From assembly GCA_016793525.1 (NCBI GenBank), contig JAEUJT010000324.1, forward strand, positions 1-6,265: a stretch of 6,265 bases of DNA, read 5' to 3'. The stretch comes from Archangium sp. Lineage in GTDB: Bacteria; Myxococcota; Myxococcia; Myxococcales; Myxococcaceae. The position numbers and the translations under genes were made by a program. The notes beneath the pieces are model-generated. The model was not told the DNA's origin, did no database searches, and saw nothing but the letters and a program-made list of their open reading frames with translations. Below, one piece after another: positions 1 to 6,211 of this stretch; the stretch's first letter is position 1, and each line of letters opens with the position of its first letter.

Positions 1-1
1 G

Positions 2-295
2 CCGGCCGCTGATCGCGCGGCGTTGGTGCAGTTGAAACGTCGGCTCGAGCAAGCCGAGGGCGACGACGCGCGCGTTCACCAACTCGACGCCCGGCTGGCG
101 CTGCTGACCGCCGAAAGTGCGCGGATCCGCGAGAACCTCACTGCCGTGGGGAAAGCCGGCGCCACCGCCGCCGTGAAAGAACTCGGTGCCCGGTTGTTGG
201 CGCTGGAAGACGAGTTGGTGAAGGCCCGGGCCACACGCGACGAAGCAGCCGCCGCCTCCGAGAGCACGCGCAAGGCCGTGGCCTCGAGCCGGTGA
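2..295 (+). CDS. C-terminal end of a coiled-coil protein (5' partial)
   Basis: The frame is open from the first bases of the window to a TGA at 293-295, so this is probably the last ~97 codons of a longer gene; a TTG/GTG start near 23 is possible but there is no ribosome binding site in front of it. The visible peptide is highly charged and rich in Ala, Glu, Arg and Leu with no Pro, Gly-rich or aromatic stretches after the first residue. Leucines and alanines recur at heptad-like spacing (LKRRLEQAEG, LDARLALLTAE, LGARLLALEDELVKAR), which is what a long coiled-coil helix looks like. No catalytic motif or membrane segment is visible. Candidates include an SMC-like, chemoreceptor-like or polar-growth type coiled-coil protein, but the fragment cannot separate these. 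It ends 56 bp before the glycosyltransferase gene on the same strand. I do not recognise a specific family. Confidence 0.6.
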   Translation, partial: PAADRAALVQLKRRLEQAEGDDARVHQLDARLALLTAESARIRENLTAVGKAGATAAVKELGARLLALEDELVKARATRDEAAAASESTRKAVASSR

Positions 296-351
296 TGCGC
301 GTTCCATGCGCTTGACTCGGAGACCCACAACGCGGTTTCACGTCGCCGGAC

Positions 352-2553
352 ATGCGCGCGACGGTGGCTCGAGGAGCGGCGGTAACCGGCGTGTTCGCGG
401 TCGCGATCGCCCACGTCGCGCACTTCTTCCCCTTCGTCGCTGACGACGCCTTCATCTCGCTTCGGTACGCCGAGCGGCTGCTCGAGGGCCACGGCCTGAC
501 CTGGACGGCCGGAGAGCGGGTCGAGGGGTACACGGATCTCGGGTGGGTGTTGCTCACCGCGTTGCTCGGTGCGCTGCGGGTCGACCTGCTGCTGGCCGCG
601 CGTGCGCTGGGCGTCGTCGGCTTCGGGCTGGGCGTGCTTGCCGTGTCGCTGACGAATGAGCGCCCGACCACGCTCTCCATTCCCCGCGTAGTGAGCGGTG
701 GCCTGATGCTCGCGCTCTGTGGCCCAGCCGCGGCGTGGGCCATCGGAGCCCTCGAGCATGGCTTCATCGCCGGCGTGCTGCTGCTCACGCTGTGGCTGTT
801 GATGCGCACCGACGACGCGGGCCGAGGCGAGCGCGCGGGAATGTTGGCGCTGCTGGTGCTCCTCGTGCTGCTGCGTGCCGACGGCGCGGTGCTCGTCGCC
901 TTCGCCATGGCAGGGCATGTGCTGCACCGGCGTTCGTGGCGGGCGTTGGGTGAAGCGATTCGCTGGGGCGTCGTTCCGTTGTCCGTGCTTGGGCTGCAGC
1001 TGGTGTTTCGCAAGGCCTATTACGACGCGTGGGTCCCCAACACCGCGCTCGCCAAGGTCTCCTTCAACTGGGGCCGGGTGCAGTGGGGCGCGGAGCAGTG
1101 GTTCGCGTGGGCGCGTTTCGGGTGGCCCAGTCTGCTCGCGGCGGGCGTCGGTGCGGCCGTGAGTTTCCGCTCGGGCCGGTCACGTGCCTGGGTGCCGCTC
1201 ACCGTCAGCCTGGGGTGGATGTCGTACGTCATCTCCGTCGGCGGCGACATTTTCCCCGCGTGGCGCCAGCTGCTGCTCGGCATCGCGCCGCTGTTTCTGC
1301 TCGTCAGCGACGGTGCGGAGGCGTGGTGGTCGCAGGCCGGCCGCCGAGGACGAACAGTGCTCGTGGCGTTCGGCGTGGGTGTTCTCGGCGTGCACGGCGT
1401 GTTGCAGCGGGTCGACCCCGAAAACGATCGCGGCGTGACCGAGCGCTGGGAGTTCGAGGGCGAAGCGCTGGGCCTGTTCTTGCGCGAGTCCTTCTCCGCG
1501 GCTGATCCACTGCTGGCCGTCGACGCAGCGGGAGCGCTCCCGTACTACGCCAAGCTGCGCGCGCTCGACATGTTGGGCCTCAATGATCGGTGGCTGGCGA
1601 CGCACCCACCCCCGGGCTTCGGGCACGGCCCCATCGGTCACGAGCTCGGCAACGGCACCTACGTCTGGGAGCGCAAGCCAGACATTCTCGCGTCGTGCGG
1701 CGCAGCCGGCGGCGCGCGAACCTGCTTCATCAGCGCTCGCGACATGGCAGCACACCCCGACTTTCCGCGGCGCTACCAGCTGATGCGCTTCGTCAGCACC
1801 TTCGGGCAAGGGCTCACCCACGAGCTGTGGATTCGCCGAGAAGATGGGCCCTTGGGCGTCGTGCGGAGCGAGCGTGAGATCTCCGTGCCCGGGTGGCTGC
1901 TGGCGGAACGCACCGGCCGCGCCGAGCTGAAAGAGAGGAAGCTCGTGACTCGGGTGTCCGCGCTCGAGCCCGCGTCGATGTACGCGCTCGTTCTCCCGGC
2001 GGGGAGTTGGGAGCTCGCGGTGGATCCTCCAAACCCAGCGCTCACCGTCAGCGTGCGGTGCCCCAGCGGTCAGGTCCCCGGCCAAGTGAGTCGCTTTCGG
2101 CTCGAGGCGGAGACGCCCATCGACCTGTTCATCGGCGCGAAGGGCGCAGATGCGTTCGTGCAACGCGCGGTCTTCACCCAAGTCGACGACGTCGACGCTC
2201 CGATGTGTGGGCCGGTCGTGGAGGTCGACGAAGCGCAGCTCTCCACCGTCGCTCCGGAGAATGGGTTTTACCTCCAACCCCACGGCGTCTCGCTCTCCGA
2301 GAAAGGCCTCCGCGTTCGGCTCACCCCGGGCCACGGCGCGAGGTACCAGGTCAGCCTCGACAACAACGACCTCTACGAGTTCAGCGCCTTCGCCGGTGAC
2401 ACCCTGCTGCGCGAGTGGAAGCTCCAGCCGCACCGCTCTGGCGGGCTCTCGCTCGAGCCGCTCGAGGTGCCGGTCGAGGCAGACACGCTCCACATTCGGC
2501 CCCACGGCGGAGACGGGCGGTACGCCATTGGCCACCTCGTGCAGCAGCGGTAG
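352..2553 (+). CDS. Polytopic GT-C-fold glycosyltransferase, AftB/ZomB-like
   Basis: Seen: a 733-aa protein with about ten or eleven hydrophobic segments in residues 10-350 and a soluble remainder. Motifs run in the order typical of bacterial AftB/ZomB-like GT-C proteins: DDAFISLRYA (31-40) in the first outer loop, GERVEGYTDLGW (54-65), LRADG (174-178), YYDAWVPNTALAKV (223-236), GGDIFPAWRQ (298-307), then DAAGALPYYA with LDMLGLND (391-412) and GHGPIGHELGN (424-434). In GT-C enzymes an acidic pair in the first outer loop sits at the active site, so D31/D32 are the likely catalytic or metal residues. Known: relatives move a sugar from a polyprenyl-phosphate donor to a glycan or protein outside the inner membrane; mycobacterial AftB is an arabinofuranosyltransferase. 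Inferred: an envelope-glycan transferase; donor and acceptor unknown. Residues ~496-733 form an extra beta-rich region with no recognised motif. The ATG at 352 is the first start codon after an in-frame TGA at 313, but has no good Shine-Dalgarno sequence. manC follows 91 bp downstream on the same strand. Confidence 0.8.
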   Translation: MRATVARGAAVTGVFAVAIAHVAHFFPFVADDAFISLRYAERLLEGHGLTWTAGERVEGYTDLGWVLLTALLGALRVDLLLAARALGVVGFGLGVLAVSLTNERPTTLSIPRVVSGGLMLALCGPAAAWAIGALEHGFIAGVLLLTLWLLMRTDDAGRGERAGMLALLVLLVLLRADGAVLVAFAMAGHVLHRRSWRALGEAIRWGVVPLSVLGLQLVFRKAYYDAWVPNTALAKVSFNWGRVQWGAEQWFAWARFGWPSLLAAGVGAAVSFRSGRSRAWVPLTVSLGWMSYVISVGGDIFPAWRQLLLGIAPLFLLVSDGAEAWWSQAGRRGRTVLVAFGVGVLGVHGVLQRVDPENDRGVTERWEFEGEALGLFLRESFSAADPLLAVDAAGALPYYAKLRALDMLGLNDRWLATHPPPGFGHGPIGHELGNGTYVWERKPDILASCGAAGGARTCFISARDMAAHPDFPRRYQLMRFVSTFGQGLTHELWIRREDGPLGVVRSEREISVPGWLLAERTGRAELKERKLVTRVSALEPASMYALVLPAGSWELAVDPPNPALTVSVRCPSGQVPGQVSRFRLEAETPIDLFIGAKGADAFVQRAVFTQVDDVDAPMCGPVVEVDEAQLSTVAPENGFYLQPHGVSLSEKGLRVRLTPGHGARYQVSLDNNDLYEFSAFAGDTLLREWKLQPHRSGGLSLEPLEVPVEADTLHIRPHGGDGRYAIGHLVQQR

Positions 2554-2594
2554 CGAATCGTCGCTGCAGTCGGTCAGTGGTGTTTCACGGCAGC

Positions 2595-2628
2595 GCCGTC
2601 GCGACCGTCGACCGGTGCGATCGTCGGC
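2595..2628 (+). promoter_or_regulatory. Imperfect hairpin in the manC leader
   Basis: The 91-bp gap before manC contains three nested 4-bp arms: GCCG (2595-2598) with CGGC (2625-2628), TCGC (2599-2602) with GCGA (2617-2620), and ACCG (2604-2607) with CGGT (2613-2616). The loop is TCGAC, with a single-G bulge on the left and a 4-nt bulge on the right. There is no T-tract, so it is not a classical intrinsic terminator. It ends 16 nt before the manC ATG, where it could affect ribosome access or read-through from the upstream gene. In DNA this GC-rich, imperfect stems arise often by chance, so a role is speculative. Confidence 0.25.
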
Positions 2629-2644
2629 GGTACAACGCGAAGCC

Positions 2645-3715
2645 ATGAACGACGTGTTTCCGGTGATCATGGCGGGTGGCAGCGGCACGCGGTTCTGGCC
2701 CTTGAGCCGATCGAGCCGCCCCAAGCAGTTCCTCGCGCTGACGAGCAAGCGGCCGCTCATCACCGAGACCCTGGCGCGTATGAAGGGCGTGGCCACAGAA
2801 TCGCGCAGCTACGTGGTGTGCGGGGAGCGGCACGCGGCGGCGGTGCGCAAGGCGCTCCCCAAGCTGCCCAAGGCGAATGTCCTCATCGAGCCCCAGGCGC
2901 GCAATACCGCCCCGGCCATCGCGCTGGCGGCACTCCACGTGTCGAAGAAGAACCCCGAGGGCATCGTGGTGGTGGTGCCGTCTGATCAACACGTCGCCGA
3001 CGTTCCCGCGTTTCAGCGCGCGGTGGAGCAGGCCGTCGACGCCGCGCGGCTCGGCTACATCGTGACGCTCGGCATCTCGCCCACGCGCCCGGAGACCGGC
3101 TACGGCTACATTCGCATCGGCAAGCCCCACGAGACCGGCGCGCACACCGTCGCCGCCTTCGTGGAGAAGCCCGACGCCGCGCGCGCGCAGGAGTACGTCG
3201 AGTCGGGCGCCTACGTGTGGAACGCGGGCATCTTCGTCTTCCGCGCCGACGTGATGTTGCAGGCGCTCGAGAAGCACCTGCCCGAGGCGACCGAGCCCCT
3301 CGCGCGCATTTCGGCGGCGCTGGGCACGAAGAAGGCGTCGGCGGTGCTGAAGAAAGAATTCGCCAAGCTGCCGTCGACCAGCATCGACTACGCCGTGGCC
3401 GAGCGCGCGTCGAACATGCTCGTGGTGCCCTCGAAGTGCGGCTGGTCTGACGTAGGCAGCTTCAACGCGCTCCACGACGTGCGGCCCATCGACGGCGCCG
3501 GCAACGTGGTCGAGGGCAAGGGCGCGCTGGTCATCGACTCCAGCGGCTGCGTGGTGCTGGGGCAAGACACGCGCACCCTCGCGGTGGTCGGCATGCACAA
3601 CGTGGTGGTGGTCGACACCGGAGACGCCGTGCTGGTGTTGCCCAAGCACAAGTCGCAAGACGTGCGCAAAGTCGTCGACGCGCTCAAGGCCAAGAAGCAG
3701 CTCGCGCTGCTGTAG
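2645..3715 (+). CDS. manC: Mannose-1-phosphate guanylyltransferase (GDP-mannose pyrophosphorylase)
   Basis: Converts mannose-1-phosphate and GTP to GDP-mannose and pyrophosphate in the cytoplasm, supplying mannose (and, via GDP-mannose, fucose-type sugars) for polysaccharide synthesis. The 356-aa protein has the full nucleotidyltransferase signature set: AGGSGTRFWPLSR (10-22) with RPKQF (25-29) for nucleotide binding, EPQARNTAPAIALAA (82-96), PSDQHV (112-117), ETGYGYI (150-156), FVEKPD (172-177), WNAGIFVF (192-199), SIDYAVAE (246-253) and GWSDVGS (266-272). Residues ~285-335 look like a short left-handed beta-helix cap. It ends near 356 residues and lacks the phosphomannose isomerase domain of the ~470-aa bifunctional enzymes, so it is the short monofunctional class. 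The frame is open further upstream, but that stretch overlaps the previous gene; the ATG at 2645 gives the usual family N-terminus a few residues before the AGGSGTR loop. No strong Shine-Dalgarno sequence is visible. It ends 15 bp from the convergent Kelch gene. Confidence 0.95.
   Translation: MNDVFPVIMAGGSGTRFWPLSRSSRPKQFLALTSKRPLITETLARMKGVATESRSYVVCGERHAAAVRKALPKLPKANVLIEPQARNTAPAIALAALHVSKKNPEGIVVVVPSDQHVADVPAFQRAVEQAVDAARLGYIVTLGISPTRPETGYGYIRIGKPHETGAHTVAAFVEKPDAARAQEYVESGAYVWNAGIFVFRADVMLQALEKHLPEATEPLARISAALGTKKASAVLKKEFAKLPSTSIDYAVAERASNMLVVPSKCGWSDVGSFNALHDVRPIDGAGNVVEGKGALVIDSSGCVVLGQDTRTLAVVGMHNVVVVDTGDAVLVLPKHKSQDVRKVVDALKAKKQLALL
3696..3711 (-). terminator. Candidate hairpin terminator for the Kelch gene, within the manC 3' end
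   Basis: A perfect 6-bp inverted repeat, AGCAGC / GCTGCT, is separated by four bases. Read on the minus strand it is AGCAGC-GCGA-GCTGCT, so the loop is a GNRA tetraloop, followed by TCTTGG. It begins about 19 nt past the Kelch gene's TGA, a sensible place for a 3' end. On the plus strand the same stem lies within the last manC codons and has no T-tract after it. The stem is short and the minus-strand T-run poor, so this is a weak candidate; Rho-dependent termination is equally possible. Confidence 0.28.
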
Positions 3716-3730
3716 CGGCCGGCGCTCACG

Positions 3731-6154
3731 TCAGGGAACGAAGTGCCAGCTGGCGCCCAGCGTGGCCATGACGCGCTGGTTCACTCCGTCGTACACGAGG
3801 GCGTAGCCGCCGGTGGGGGGCAGCGTCTCCACCGGGTGCAGCCGCGTCAGCGTAGAGCCGCTGAGCTCGAAGGTGCAGAGCGCCGAGACGCCGCAGAAGC
3901 CGATCATCACCGCTCGCTGCCGCCCGGAGTCGTAGGCCAGCGCCGGTCGGTTCGACGAGGCGGTGGTGCTGACGCGCGAGATCGGGGCCCAGTCGCTCCC
4001 GGTCCACGACCAGGTGTCTGTGCCGTTCGCTGCGCCGGTGAAGAGCACCGGCTGCTGGCGGGCCTCGTCGTAGACCAGTCGCGCACCGAAGCCGGGAGGC
4101 GGGGTGGTGAGCGGGAGCTGTTGTGTCCACTCCGCGCCGTCGTAGGTCCACGTGTCGCTCATCGGCTGGTTGGGCGACGTGGTGGTGTTGCCGCCGTACA
4201 GCACGGTCACCCCGCGCGCGACGTCGTAGGTGAAGCCGAAGTCGAGGCGCGGCGACGGCACGTTCACCGTCGGGACGTTCCGCCATTCAACGCCGTCGTA
4301 CTCCCACGTTCTCGGCGGAGGGCCGGTGACCGAGACGGACGCGAGGCCCATCAGCACGGTGCGTTGGCGGGCGCGGTCGTAGGCGAGCTCTCCGGGAAAA
4401 ATGTCTGGCGGCCCGTCGGTGACGAAGCGCCAACGCTGGCCATCGAACTCCCACGTTGCTCGTTGCACCAGCAGCACCACCACCCGGCGGTCGACGTCGA
4501 ACGTCACGGCTTGGAGCGACGCGAGCGGAGGCGCCACGCCAGACGGCGGAGACCAGTCGGTGCCGTCCCACTCCACCACGCGGAGGCTGCCGCTCTCCGT
4601 ACCGAGGTACACCGACTGCCGCCGCGTGCTGTCGTCGAGCAGCAGGTTGCTGAGCAACGTCTCGGGCGCGGTACCCACCACGTTCCACGCGCCGCCGTTC
4701 CATCCGAGCAGCGTGCGCGAGGTTTGATCGACGCACATCACCTGGCCGAGCCTCGTCGAGAAGGCCATCGCGATGGCCCGAAACGGAGACCCGGTCACCC
4801 GCCGAACCCAGGCGACTCCGTCGAACTCGAACGTCTCGGTCGGCGACGACGTGACGCCGTTGACGAGCAGCACGAGGGCGCGGCGAACCGGGTCGTAGGT
4901 CAGGTACCGCTCCCCCGGGGAGGACAAGGGAATATTCGGGCCCTGCGTCCAGGTGAAGCCGTCCCACTCCCAGTGCTCACGCTCGGTGCTGCCTCCGTTG
5001 GCGAAGCCTCCCACGAGCACGGTTCGCCGCCGGGCCACGTCGTAGGCCATGAGGAATTGGCTGCGGGCCGGAGGTGACGTCGGCGGAGAGCGCTGCAGCC
5101 ACGTCACGCCGTCCCACTCCCAGGTGTCAGACAGCGCACCGATGCCGTTGGACCCGCCGAACAGCACCACCCGCTGGCGCGCGGAGTCGTAGGCCATGGC
5201 GTGGCCTCCCCGCGAGGAAGGAGACGCCGCCGGGGTGAGCCGAGCCCACCGACCGCCGCTCCAGCGCCACATCTCCGCGGTCCACGTCCGCAGGGCGTAC
5301 CCGCCGAAGAGCACCACGTCGCCGCGCGCCGCGTCGTAGGCCGCCGCGAATTGCCCGATGGCCGTCGGTGTGATCGGCACCCAGCGGTTGTCGCACCGGC
5401 CGGAGTCGGGGCGGGTGCGGCGTACGCATTGGCCAGCGATGCAGACATCGACCTCGGCGGAGGTGCACAGGTCGGGGCCGCACAACACGCCGTCGTCGGC
5501 GATCTCCTCCACGCAGCCGAGAGCGCTGTCGCAGCGGGTGTTTCGGCAGGGCGTGGTGGCGGGCGCGCAGGCGTGGAGCGGGTGCACACAGCCGTCTGCC
5601 TCGCTGCAGGCGTCGTCGGTGCACACGTCGCCGTCATCGCAGTCGAGGCTGGTGCCCACGCAGGTGCCGCTCGTGCAGCTCCCGGTCACGCAGCGCGAGG
5701 CGCAGGAGGTGCCGTTGTCGAGGGTCGATTCCACGCACTGACGCAGCGCTTCGTCGAGGCGCGCCGAGTGGCAGACGTCAGAGGCGACGCACGTCGGAGG
5801 GGGAATGGCCTCTGCAGAGACGGCGACTCGCTCCGCGCCGGCGTGGAGCTCGGCCGTGAACTGGCCCTCCGACGTCGGCGAAAAGACGAGCTGCACGGTC
5901 TCGGTCGCGCCGCGCGCCACAGTGCGACGGTGCGGCTCGACCGAGAAGGGCGCGTCGATGGTGAGCTCGACGTCGATGTCGGTCTGTCCTGCGTTGGAGA
6001 ACGACAGCTCGATGGTCGACGAGCTGCCGACGTAGGTGGGCGGGAATACCGCGGGTGAAGGCGAGATGAGCAGCTGGCCGGGCGACGCCGGCTGCACTCC
6101 GGTAGAGCAGCGGCAGCCGCAGACGAGGCCCAACAGAAGGAGCAGCCAGCGCAT
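3731..6154 (-). CDS. Kelch-repeat, Cys-rich predicted surface lipoprotein
   Basis: An 807-aa predicted exported lipoprotein of unknown function. Residues 1-13 are a short signal peptide (MRW then a Leu-rich core), with VCGC at 11-14 resembling a lipobox and Cys14 the likely lipidated residue. Residues ~27-116 look like a choice-of-anchor/ASPM-SPD-2-Hydin Ig-like domain (SPAVFPPTYVGSSSTIELSF and a later VQLVFSPTSEGQF). Residues 122-254 hold 20 cysteines, including CDDGDVCTDDACSEADGC (172-189). Residues ~258-807 are about twelve Kelch/galactose-oxidase-like units of pattern AYDxAR..VVLFGG..DTWEWDG..W, at spacings of 40-52 residues. Kelch propellers mediate binding; no galactose-oxidase copper site is evident, so an enzyme call is unsupported. 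The ATG at 6154 is preferred over an in-frame GTG at 6193 because it puts the signal peptide at the true N-terminus; a GTG at 6160 is also possible and no start has a clear Shine-Dalgarno sequence. It is convergent with manC and divergent from manB, so it is transcribed alone. Confidence 0.85.
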   Translation of the reverse strand: MRWLLLLLGLVCGCRCSTGVQPASPGQLLISPSPAVFPPTYVGSSSTIELSFSNAGQTDIDVELTIDAPFSVEPHRRTVARGATETVQLVFSPTSEGQFTAELHAGAERVAVSAEAIPPPTCVASDVCHSARLDEALRQCVESTLDNGTSCASRCVTGSCTSGTCVGTSLDCDDGDVCTDDACSEADGCVHPLHACAPATTPCRNTRCDSALGCVEEIADDGVLCGPDLCTSAEVDVCIAGQCVRRTRPDSGRCDNRWVPITPTAIGQFAAAYDAARGDVVLFGGYALRTWTAEMWRWSGGRWARLTPAASPSSRGGHAMAYDSARQRVVLFGGSNGIGALSDTWEWDGVTWLQRSPPTSPPARSQFLMAYDVARRRTVLVGGFANGGSTEREHWEWDGFTWTQGPNIPLSSPGERYLTYDPVRRALVLLVNGVTSSPTETFEFDGVAWVRRVTGSPFRAIAMAFSTRLGQVMCVDQTSRTLLGWNGGAWNVVGTAPETLLSNLLLDDSTRRQSVYLGTESGSLRVVEWDGTDWSPPSGVAPPLASLQAVTFDVDRRVVVLLVQRATWEFDGQRWRFVTDGPPDIFPGELAYDRARQRTVLMGLASVSVTGPPPRTWEYDGVEWRNVPTVNVPSPRLDFGFTYDVARGVTVLYGGNTTTSPNQPMSDTWTYDGAEWTQQLPLTTPPPGFGARLVYDEARQQPVLFTGAANGTDTWSWTGSDWAPISRVSTTASSNRPALAYDSGRQRAVMIGFCGVSALCTFELSGSTLTRLHPVETLPPTGGYALVYDGVNQRVMATLGASWHFVP
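3734..5383 (-). repeat. Array of about 12 Kelch-type repeat units
   Basis: The repeat core (Y/F)D-x-x-R begins at residues 273, 322, 371, 420, 465, 507, 552, 592, 643, 695, 741 and 788, giving spacings of 49, 49, 49, 45, 42, 45, 40, 51, 52, 46 and 47. A complete unit reads AYDxARxxVVLFGG, then a variable loop, DTWEWDG, a Trp, and a Pro/Ser-rich turn. The array opens with a lone W258 strand and closes with a lone WHFVP strand, consistent with a propeller sealed by strands from both ends. Because single Kelch propellers usually have five to seven blades, twelve units suggest two six-bladed propellers in tandem. Units 5-7 are degenerate, so the count is approximate. Confidence 0.75.
5393..5791 (-). 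other. Cysteine-rich segment of the Kelch lipoprotein
   Basis: This codes for residues 122-254, which contain 20 cysteines (at 122, 128, 140, 151, 155, 160, 165, 172, 178, 183, 189, 196, 203, 208, 214, 225, 230, 238, 243 and 254), an even number compatible with ten disulfides. The core CDDGDVCTDDACSEADGC followed by VHP matches an Asp-rich short module common in exported proteins of Myxococcota; a second, looser copy follows (CRNTRCDSALGC then VEE). The clustering fits an oxidising, extracytoplasmic location. The Asp-rich stretch could bind calcium, but that is inference only. Confidence 0.7.
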
Positions 6155-6201
6155 GTGCACGCCCGTTCGGTGCGCCACCGGCCCGTGGTACACAGCGCCC
6201 C

Positions 6202-6205
6202 GGAG
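6202..6205 (+). promoter_or_regulatory. Ribosome binding site of manB
   Basis: GGAG lies six nucleotides before the ATG at 6212, a standard Shine-Dalgarno position. It is the clearest ribosome binding site in the window and supports the manB start. The 57-bp gap between the divergent starts (6155-6211) must also hold promoter elements for both genes. The best plus-strand guess, TTCGGT (6166-6171) and TACACA (6189-6194) at 17-bp spacing, is too weak to call. Confidence 0.65.
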
Positions 6206-6211
6206 ACTCTC

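Noticed and set aside
295..315. ATG overlapping the TGA of the first gene, with an ATGCGC direct repeat at 295-300 and 306-311
   Set aside because: The frame ends after six codons, and a 6-bp repeat is expected by chance at this composition.
312..340. TTGACT (312-317) as a -35 box for the glycosyltransferase gene
   Set aside because: The sequence 17 bp later (GTTTCA) is a poor -10 element; not enough to call a promoter.
335..342. GTTTCACG shared with 2582-2589 as a common operator ahead of the glycosyltransferase and manC genes
   Set aside because: An 8-mer at very different distances from the two starts (17 and 63 bp) is weak evidence and could be coincidence.
76..1013. Two overlapping minus-strand open frames of ~285-290 codons
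   Set aside because: Low-complexity Arg/Ser/Ala or Gln/His/Glu translations opposite real coding sequence; no domain and no start context.
2150..2644. N-terminal extension of manC into the glycosyltransferase gene
   Set aside because: The extension is Ser/Arg-rich shadow sequence. The ATG at 2645 gives the normal ManC N-terminus directly before the AGGSGTR loop.
1180..2796. Long minus-strand open frame (538 codons) opposite the glycosyltransferase, running past its end
   Set aside because: High-GC antisense shadow. The plus strand encodes a protein with ordered family motifs, while the minus-strand translation is Arg/His/Glu-rich with no recognisable motif.
3743..5077. Plus-strand open frame of 444 codons opposite the Kelch array
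   Set aside because: Its apparent repeats mirror the Kelch repeat on the other strand; the translation is Arg/Gly/His/Ala-rich and without a known fold.
3734..5383. Galactose oxidase enzyme call for the Kelch domain
   Set aside because: Only the Kelch repeat pattern is shared; I see no copper-ligand arrangement or Tyr-Cys cofactor context.
5201..6058. Plus-strand open frame of 285 codons opposite the N-terminal half of the lipoprotein gene
   Set aside because: Antisense shadow; the minus strand has a signal peptide, Ig-like domain and ordered cysteines in this stretch.
6155..6193. Earlier GTG start for the lipoprotein at 6193
   Set aside because: It would put 13 polar residues before the signal peptide and take up most of the divergent promoter gap; it has no Shine-Dalgarno support.
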